Of a stretch of 64,000 nucleotides of DNA, positions 56,151 through 64,000 are shown piece after piece. The translations under genes and the position numbers were made by a program. The DNA is from Tetraselmis striata. Its lineage: Eukaryota > Chlorophyta > Chlorodendrophyceae > Chlorodendrales > Chlorodendraceae. Under the pieces are notes generated by a model. The model did no database searches. It saw nothing but the letters and a program-made list of their open reading frames with translations, and was not told the DNA's origin. The stretch is from contig VCJN01000438.1 of assembly GCA_006384855.1 (NCBI GenBank), forward strand, positions 62,001 through 126,000, read 5' to 3'. The first letter of the stretch is position 1; every line of letters starts with the position of its first letter.

Positions 56151-57189
56151 AGCCGCGCCGGCTCTCCCGGATTTAGTACATAAGCAGTACTTCGCCCGGT
56201 GTTAAGGGCCGGCTGAAAAGTGAGAAGTATGTCAGGTTCGGGACTAGCAGCGCTTGAGGGAAGTACGACGACGGGAAGAGGTGACCCTGTATTGCGTCGA
56301 CTCCCCCTCCCCCCATGTGTGGCACCTACTAGTCCGTTGCTAACAGTTGCTCCTCCATCCCCTTTGTAACAGACGCCGTCAATTGTACACCGATAGTGTT
56401 AACGCCACCCTGATTGAGGCCGCGCCCAACCTCAGCGAGTAGAAGCTGAAGCACAACATGAAGACGGCGGCGTTCGAGAGGCCGTCGAAGCCGCTGAAGA
56501 AACACATGCTACGGAAGGATGGGTCAGAGCTTATCGAGACGTGGTACTAGGTGGAGCAGTGCCTGAACATCCCGGACATAAAGAAAAATATCGTTCACTG
56601 CTGGCATTAGGTTCGTACCCCAGTGCTGTTATATGTGCTGATTTATGAGTATAATTGTAGATAGGTGGTTTGGACATGTTGTAGTGCGGTGTGGCCTATA
56701 ATTGCAGGTGTCAAGACATGCCATCGTCAAATTGGGGTGAGAAGCGCAACATGAAGGTGTTGATCATCATCCCATGGCCCTTTGCACCAAAGCACACTGG
56801 CATATATGTGGAGGAGACACTCAAGGCAATCGCCACAACAACAGTAATGCAACCTATTTTGCACCGAGGCACGCGGTGCATTGTGGTTAGGCCTAAACTA
56901 GGGTTTGGGGGCAGCAGTGGGATTGATAGCTAATATGAATGCCGGTTGGTTCATTTTGTGCCAAGTCGGAAAACCAACTCCGTCCAAACAGGGACAAATC
57001 AAAAAAGTGAAGGAAACGGGATGGTTACAAGAAGTTTGCGCCGTCGGGGTATGAAACTGTCCAAACTGGGACAAAAATAAGGACGGGGCGGGGGGGGGGG
57101 GGGGGGGGGGGGGTTGATGGCTACAAGTAGTTTGTGCCGTCGGGGGCTGAAACTCCGTCAAAGCCGGGACAAAACATATGAGCGGCTAA

Positions 57190-60010
57190 TTTTGCGGAAT
57201 TGTACTACATATCATCATCTTCGATCAAATAATCCCCTCGACGCTCAGCTGCCTCGAGACTCCTCTTCTCCGCCGTTGCACGCTCTGCCCGCTCCTCTTC
57301 CTCTGTCATTGGAAGGGGTAGACCCGGCCACTTCTCGAAGTCCTATGGACGCAGTCTTTGAGTCTCGTCCCATGGCTTCTCTTTGAACGATGCGGTCATC
57401 CTGGACTTCATCCCAGCGATTTGCGACTTCTGGTTGTCAATTAGGATCGTCTTCAAGTTCCTGTGTGTGAACGAGTAGCTCGGATGCATATGGTCCCACC
57501 ACACGGAAAAGGCCGCAGCGACATGAAAGGCGTGGCAAACCGCACAAGGCGTTATTTTTATGTTGATCGCATTATGTCACTCATCCGGGTTGCACCCCTC
57601 ACGCACCGCGGTTGTCCCGGTTCCGGCTGTGACGTCGACGATTGTTGTCCCGTCTGTTGCCGCCATCTTCAGGTGCTTGGCAAAGAGAGCGATAGGCTTT
57701 TGGTACTTGTTCACCGTCTGTCAGTTCTCGTCCTTCCATTTCGGGGTTTCTTTGAGGTGACCCAGCATGATGGATGTAGAGAACATGAAAAGGCGCAACC
57801 GGCTCAGCGACTGATGATAAATGCAAGCCGGCTACTTTTCACAAATCAAATCTCACCTTCGGGGATCATCGGAACGGATGTTGTCAGCTATGATGCTTGG
57901 CGGGGGCTTCCTGACGTAGAGGTAGTACTCCGCGTCGTGACGCAGAGAACTGCCCATCTTCATCCCGCAATCCTTGGCCCAAGTACGGGCGTGATAGATG
58001 AGGTCCTCAGTTTGTTTTTGTACGGCTGTGATTGCGGATCCAAGCTGCTGGTCCGAGAGGTGAATGAAGAAATGGCACCCAGCAAGAGCAATGTAGACGT
58101 CAGAATATCCAGCCATGATATTCATCTGCCTGCGGGGAAAATCGGAAATCAGGTAAATGAAAGCACATCCATCTACGCACCCGGGTTGTGGGGGGTATCT
58201 TGCCTGGCGAGAGCAAACACGTCGTTGAAGTCGTCCGTGCCCCACGCAACATCCTTCGAGTCCCAGGTGTGCGAACCAGCTCCGAAAAGCGCGTCGGCAA
58301 TGAAGACTGTGGCATGTCTGGCACGAACTACCGACATGGCTTCCGCGACGACTTGTTTTGTCGCGTAAGACTTCAAGTCCCCCTCCACAATGCAAGTCTT
58401 GCAAAGCTCCGTGTCATAATAGACCCTATCATCCTTGTGAACCTCTTCGCCCTTGGGCATCACCGGAAGTGCCTCGGCCTGTGTGTATTAGAAAACAGAT
58501 TCGGGTTAATAGCTCACAATGGAAATTCAGAAGAGCATTTGTGGTTGCACAAGATCTTACCTTCATCGATATCCATAGCTCATCGGAAACATTCGGAGCG
58601 GAAACCGCGATGAGCTCCGGCGCACATGCCTGAAGAGCAATCTCTGTGAAGAATGAGATGACCAAGTCCGGCATCTGATTCTTGATGCGATACGCCTCAC
58701 TCCCGATGTTGGTGTTGGTAGCGGCGATATGCTCTCGAACCGGTAGTGGTGTGAGACAATCGGCGGATTTCATGTCCCCCCATCTGGCAGAAGGGGTCAG
58801 CAAGACTATCAAAGGACCGGAGCGATGAGCACCTTTGAACAAATCCTGGAACTTTCTTGGGAAGCATGTTGGGCCGAGGTCATCAACCTTGGCTCGGAAC
58901 TTGGTGATGGCCTCAAGGCGAGCGGCCGCTTGCTGGCCCGACACTTTGTCTTCCACATCCCAATCGATGATGTGGTCCGAGAGATATTTCCCCCAGTTCT
59001 TGGCCGGTTCGCCTGGCGTAAGCAATCGGATTGCCTCCCTGCCCTTTGCCGTGTCAATGGCATTCACGACCTTGATGCTTGCTCGGCGTAAGAGATCGCG
59101 AAACCTCCAGGTCTCAATCATCGCGAGCCACTCCGCGTTGGTGTGAGTAACAGCCATGGGGCCTTTGTCGCCGGCATGCTTTATGTCATCCACCAACTCG
59201 TACAGGCTCGGGGTCACGTTGTGCTCGCCTTGGATAAGCAGTCCAACCACCAAGTACATCTGGCCCAAAAGAAGATCATTCCGCGCTATCGCTCTGCTTG
59301 GCAAGAGACGACTCGTCAAGCCAGGGCGTACCGGGGCCAAAGCCAACATCCTGGGTCGAAAAACAAAACTTCGGTACGGAGAAAGGAATGAGTATTCCAT
59401 GTGATTAATAGACACTGGAGTAGGTCGCAACTTCCCTCCATGAGGGCGACTCGGAAGTGAGCTCTGTCTTTGCCAAAGTTGTACTTCTTGTTATCGAGGA
59501 TTGTATTGATAGGCTTCCGAATTGTGCTGTAAACCTTCCTCACGTCCTTATGGGAAAGTTCCCTGCCGTACAGACGCTCGAGAGTAGAGAGCTCATTCAG
59601 GTAGTGTTTGCAGAGCGCGTGGAGTTTTTCGTCGGCTTCATCCCATCCTCGAACCCGAGCTTGACATGCCGGTAGCCTTGAAAAATCTGCTCAAGTGGCT
59701 CAAAAAGACTGCACAAAACAAAAATCAGAGCCCGGCAGCATTATCAAGATGAAATTTCATCATGTAGGCAGCTTACCGTTGTGGGCGCGAGCAGAGGTCA
59801 ATCACATTTGCGAACTCGCTGCTCTTCTCATCTTTGATGCGGATCTTCTCTAGTTGAACTTGAAGAACTTCAGACTTCTTGAATTCCTTCACGACTCTAA
59901 TTTGCGGAAGTGCCTTAAAGCCCGGACGGGTTGCAACATGTTGGGCATACTAGCTTTCGAAACATCTGCGAAGGTTCTGCACAAACAATATGATTTCAAA
60001 AATACCGTAC
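57190..60010 (-). pseudogene. 3' half of the methyltransferase-like gene in the short copy
   Basis: Matches the exons at 2340-5119. Recognisable blocks: [14 protein letters not shown] (about 58250), [16 protein letters not shown] (about 58050), [26 protein letters not shown] and [14 protein letters not shown] (about 57650-57590), and [18 protein letters not shown] (about 57450-57400). An in-frame TGA lies just before QTVNKYQ and several indels occur in the 59300-59700 exons, so the gene is not functional. It helps to define the methyltransferase-like motifs, because substitutions between the copies keep them. Confidence 0.7.
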
Positions 60011-60014
60011 GATT

Positions 60015-60180
60015 ATGTACCTATGATGACATACCGATTTTGTCCCACTGATGACAGACCGTTTCGTCCCGCTGAAGATAGACCGATTTCGTCCCACTGA
60101 TGACATGCCGTTTCGTCCCACTGATGACAGACCGGTTTGTCCCCCTGGTGACAGACCTATTTCGTCCCTCTGATGCAAAG
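60015..60180 (+). repeat. 24-bp minisatellite at the deletion junction
   Basis: About six degenerate units. The left side corresponds to the array at 5160-5330. The right side ends at GATGCAAAGGGCCCAGCGAT and then GCAAAGGGCACGAACC, matching 24950 onwards. The large deletion therefore has one edge in or beside the minisatellite. Confidence 0.8.
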
Positions 60181-60903
60181 GGCCCAGCGATGCAAAGGGC
60201 ACGAACCTTGTTGTCATTGACGTCTCCGATGTGAGTCCCATTATTGTTTGTCATTTTTGTCCTTTACGGGACAAAACAATTTAGTTCATCTACCTTGCTT
60301 GTTATTTTGTCCCAAGTGGGACAACAATGGCGTGGCGTCTCGCTCGGGACTAACATAGCTCGCGGTCTTGGCCATCATTAGGTGCATGAGGAAGACAAGT
60401 GTCCTGAAACTCTTGGTGATTTGGAGTCGATATTCGTCATTGGGCTTGTGAAGTCGCGCGAGACTACCGAAGACACGTTGACCGTGGCTGTATACGAGCC
60501 CTTCCATGCCAATGCAAAGGGCAAACCTCTCATGCCCCTATGGTTGTACGCGAAGACAAAAGGAGGGAAGAAGCCACTTGCCACAAGCTGGGAGAAGTGC
60601 CTGACACTTCCTTGGAAGCTTGTTGAAGCCGTCCTCCTATCGTACGCGAAGGCCATCCACGACGCGTCGGGACGTCGCGAGGTGTTCAACGAGGACGGCA
60701 CCATGGTCAGAAAGAAGACGTAGGGTAAAAGCGTCCAAGTCGTGAAGACATTTGCGCAAACTGGGTGGCAAATCAACCAGCCACGAAACAACTGCGTCCA
60801 TGTCATGTCAACCACCCCAGCGCAACGCAGACCCGGCGGAGTTGTCAAGTTTAACGCAGCCACGAAGAAGGACTTGCTTGAGTTGGGGATGCTCAACGAG
60901 TAA
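60181..60903 (+). pseudogene. C-terminal fragment of the transposase candidate
   Basis: Corresponds to 24950-25623: the end of one exon (VVIDVSD-type), the intron beginning GTGAGTCCC, and the last exon from VHEEDKCPETLGD (60382) to the TAA at 60901. A 24-base in-frame insertion (KPLATSWE-type) near 60573 distinguishes it, and a TAG interrupts it near 60721. No catalytic part is present. Confidence 0.75.
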
Positions 60904-61312
60904 ACTAATAGCAACGTCATGCGGGTAGCCGGTGGACTTAATCATCATCATGAATATTGATTTGCCTCATCTTGTCCCATTTTGGGCAGATGCTCCAAAA
61001 CCAGCATTGCATATGCGTCGCGGCTAGCCTGAACGCTGATGAATGCCGCACTGCACCCTAGGTCTACAAACCCAAGCTACAACACCCGTGAGTCTTAAGT
61101 ACTGATATTAGCCCCGGGAACTAGGGTATAACGAAACCCTAGGGTGCAAAATGAATTCCACGGTGCGAAATAGGTTAAATTATTGTTTAACGCAGAGCGT
61201 GGAGGGCGCATTGACTGGCCAGGATGTGTATGAGGAGATTGACATCGATGAGAACAAGCCAAGCGCGCCGTTACTTGCAGCAGCATCACGTGTGCACCCA
61301 CTGTCAACCTGA

Positions 61313-61483
61313 AGTGGGCATGCTAGCATGCGATTGGCTGCTGCCTGCATATAGCACTGACGTGCACAATGTGGGATGATGGACTACATATATACATTGG
61401 CGCCTTCTTTGCTGACATACCTTGACGCTTCGAGGCTATGAAGCGTGGTGGAGTTACATTGTGGCACGGCTGCTCCTAAATTG
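61313..61483. other. Short spacer, nothing recognised
   Basis: Between the interrupted ORF and the LINE-type 3' tail. No repeat or coding signal was seen. Confidence 0.4.
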
Positions 61484-62772
61484 AAATTGAAATTGAAATT
61501 GATTACAAGTGCTAATCTGATGCCGCGTCCGCTGGCCCACACTGAGTTGTTCTTAGGGCCTGCTAACTCTAACCATGGTAGGGAACACTAGGTGTAATTA
61601 CAGCTAAAGCTACCGGCCGTCCTCTTGTGTGTCCAAGCCCCTCCTCCCACCCGCGGGCTGTAGCTAGGACAGCAGCGCCCCCTGCTGTCCTTACCTAAGT
61701 CATGCCTATCCCATTCAGAGCTCAACAGGTAAGCTTAGGCAGCCGAAGCGTCCCGCCTACAGCTACTAATAAGGTGAGATGGGGGAAGAGGGCTGACCGG
61801 AATAGATAAGTGTTGCTCAGTATTTATCCACCGCTGAGCCGGCCAGTAGGCTTGGTGGGGGCTGCGATGCCCTCCTTCACGAGAGTGAGTATTTGTTATA
61901 TGTGGCGGGGTTGTGGTATCCGGCCATGGGGATGTCCTGTGTTTTGGGCGGTGTTGTCATGATTGTGTGATATTATAGTAGTTGCACCGGTCACATGGGT
62001 TAGTAGTGGCCGGTGTTCTTGAGTCAGCTGGCCGGCTTGTTGCTGCGGTGGATCGCGCGGCAGTTACTGATGCGAGCTGTCAGATGGCCGGGCTGCTTCG
62101 TCGTCCGTTTGCCATTCGCTGTCGGAGTCGCGAGCGCGAGAGAGGCGCGGCTTGCTCTTGCTGCGGTTGCGGCTGGCGCCGCCTGAGCGGCTACGACACC
62201 TGGGCTGCTTCTTCTTGTGCTTGGCAGATGCGGCTGCCTTGCCCTTGCCTGCTGTGAGGGATTGTCGGGGGTGGTGTATGAATTGCATCGAGTGGCGCAG
62301 TGGGCTACGCATTCGGCGTGACTCCGCTGCGAGTCCGGCTAGTTCCGTCGCGAGTGCAGGCTGACTAGCTGGGGAGGACTAGGCGAGCAACTCTGTGGTG
62401 GTGGTGAGGTGCTGAAGCTCGACCAGTCAATCTGTGGTGCCGTCAGGTGTGCCTTCGCGGAACGTCCGTTGCACTATTGAGCGTTGGGGGAGTCGAGGGT
62501 AATGTCAGCCAGACATGGTGCCTCCGCTGCTCCGCGCTGGGCGGTGTCCACATCCATGGTTCCGTCGGTCTCCTCGTAGTTCAATTCAAGCTCGTCCTCG
62601 TCTTCCGCCCTCACTCCGGTCATGGCGGTTGCCGCTGGGGCTGTGGCTGTAGGTGTAGGGGCTGAGTGGGCTGCTCCGGGGGCGCGCTCCGTTGCTGCTC
62701 GGCGCTGGTCGATCGCTGCAGCGGCATTAGCGACCGCTCCTCGCCTCTGTCTCATATGCTCGAACCCACGGG

Positions 62773-62803
<31 letters not shown>

Positions 62804-64000
62804 TGGATCTGAGGTTCGGCATGGGCTGTTGGGGTCGCTGGTAGTGTCAGTTGGGATGGGCCGGCTGGTGGTGGTGCTGGCGTTGTGCCTGCAGGTCGCC
62901 CCTCGGCAGGTACCTCAGCTGGCGCGGCCTTGATCTTCCCGCACGCTGTTGAGACTGTCTTACGCCACTCTTCCGTTCTGTCTGTCCCGCGGGTGCCACC
63001 GATGGTGCAGTAGTGGTGATGGGCAGTCAGCTGCAAAGTGAGAGTGCATACTGGGCGTTGTTCGGCTCGAAGGGCAAGGGATGTTGGAGAGGTCTTTCGA
63101 GCATTCTTACGCAAGCCCATCGATGTGCGTCGGAGCTGGTTGTGGCCAGTGTTGCCGCCGAGTTCTCCCGCCTTCCTGACCGTATGGCTGAATGGGGTGT
63201 GCGAGTAGTTCCGAGGGATCGATCTCGGACTCCGTGAGGTACATGACGATGATTCTGAGGCGTACCGCCGTAGTAATGCGACGGGAGAGGTGAGGGCCAC
63301 TGCCATGCGTAGGGTGTCCGCGAACTCCTCGTCCTCTTTGCCGAGGGAGATGGCGCAGAGATTGTCGTCTCCCACGCGCAGCAGTGTCGGCTCGGTGTGG
63401 CATTGCTGCATCTCGACGCCAGCAGCCATTACGGTGTCCGTCAGCCATTGGTCGTGCCGCAGCTCCGGGGGTGTGTTGATACGATGGCTGATGGTGGCTG
63501 CGATGGCCTCTGCTAGCCGCTCGACCGTCGGCAGCTCCAGGTTGGCTAGGGGGGCGGTGCGTATCGCTATGGCCATCAACCCGCATCGGAAGAACTGCTT
63601 GGACAAGGCTGGGGGTAGCACTCCATGTTTGGGGTGGTTGGCGGGTCCTCGCGTTCTTCGTTGTGTTCGACGGTGACATGGACCACCTCTCGGCCGTGCG
63701 TCTGGTCGCCAAACGGCAGCGCCAGTAAGGCATCGCGACAAACATCATGTAGCAGGCGCGCCGCATCGGGATCAAGGAGTTCGAGTCGCACTGAGTCGGC
63801 CGAGCTGCGGGCGTTCCACACCTCGCGGACCTCCAGGAGGGCCAATAGGGTGCGGGTCGGGGGGCAAATGACGGCGTCGTCTACGTATGTGTCGGCCTCG
63901 TACTCGACCCAGGCTCTCACGCCGGCGCGTGCCAAATTGTCCGCTGGCGTTTCCGACGATTATTCTACCGCCGCTTTGCCAAGTTGGGGCTGGTCGTACC
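61484..64000 (-). mobile_element. LINE-like element with (AATTTC)n tail, runs off the window
   Basis: The 3' end at 61484-61880 is the undisturbed version of the repeat split by the giant transposon. Upstream on the minus strand are open frames reading LELNYEETDGTMDVD (62600), GVEMQQCHTEPTLLRVGDDN (about 63400-63340), KEDEEFADTLRMAVALTSPV, and at the edge YVDDAVICPP (about 63880). YVDD could be an RT active-site motif, but the context is too short to be sure. A G run lies at 62770-62795. Frames change, and the 5' part lies outside the window. Confidence 0.5.

Larger units (their letters stand above)
56840..61187. mobile_element. Internally deleted 4.35-kb copy of the giant transposon
   Basis: The left end (AACAGTAATGCAACC, then TATTTTGCACCGAGG) is identical to that at 1993. 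The right end is AACAATAAT-type in reverse complement. Flanking bases CAAC (56836-56839) and TAAC (61188-61191) fit a 4-bp duplication with one change. From 56840 to about 60010 it follows 1993-5160; after a short minisatellite it jumps to sequence matching about 24950-25911. It has lost the centre and most of the transposase gene, so it would depend on a complete copy to move. A G run (57086-57112) is absent from the long copy. Confidence 0.9.
56386..61312 (+). pseudogene. Unrecognised gene remnant interrupted by the short transposon copy
   Basis: The left part (56718-56839) reads MPSSNWGEKRNMKVLI and IPWPFAPKHTGIYVEETLKA. The right part (61188-61312) continues TQSVEGALTGQDVYEEIDID and ends at TGA 61310-61312. 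Removing 56840-61187 plus one 4-bp duplication makes the frame continuous. Further upstream (56386-56610) a frame reads RRQLYTDSVNATLIEA with three in-frame TAGs, consistent with decay. I do not recognise the protein; it may be another transposon gene. Confidence 0.5.

Noticed and set aside
56386-56610. Stop-codon reassignment (TAG read as an amino acid)
   Set aside because: Three in-frame TAGs occur in one frame, but other genes here use TAG and TAA as plausible stops and the locus is a decayed remnant.

Overview
The window looks like nuclear DNA of a eukaryotic microalga, most likely a green alga. The one clear host gene is a spliced AMT1-type ammonium transporter (31798-33724, minus) with a possible TGTAA poly(A) signal, the type used by many green algae. 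GT-AG introns of about 60-90 nt recur in other genes. Almost everything else is mobile or repetitive DNA: DNA transposons with terminal inverted repeats (TIRs), LINEs, tRNA-derived SINEs, a fossil DIRS-like element, satellites, minisatellites and very long C/G runs. No prokaryotic operon, rRNA, true tRNA or CRISPR array was seen.

Left part (1993-25911): one very large TIR transposon inserted in an older LINE-type 3' end, whose halves remain at 1869-1992 and 25912-26115. It has 30-bp TIRs, a 4-bp AGCT target duplication and two head-to-head genes. The minus gene has about 15 exons and a C-terminal amino-methyltransferase-like domain in permuted (beta-class) order. The plus gene encodes an RNase-H-like transposase candidate with a GHTH motif. 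A 24-bp minisatellite fills an intron of each gene plus the large first intron of the methyltransferase gene. Into that third array an 11.9-kb CACTA-type element (8591-20490, TSD GTT) has jumped. It contains a 371-bp satellite built from long inverted repeats, zinc-finger and Tudor-like gene remains, and other repeats. Without it the host element is about 12.0 kb.

Middle (26-43.7 kb): a tandem 810-bp duplication, SINE copies, the ammonium transporter, a three-copy dispersed repeat and a 1.04-kb TIR element containing a near-perfect palindrome. Several kilobases here show nothing recognisable.

Right part (43.7-64 kb): a minus-strand LINE with zinc-finger, reverse transcriptase and endonuclease-like regions, followed by a 5'-truncated relative; a broken DIRS-like element; a second zinc-finger/Tudor-like gene; two minus-strand LINE-like regions ending in (CAATTT)n; and between them a 4.35-kb internally deleted copy (56840-61187) of the large transposon. 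This copy has the same left and right ends as the 24-kb locus, which shows that the distant ends at 1993 and 25911 belong to one element. Removing it restores the reading frame of the ORF it interrupts.
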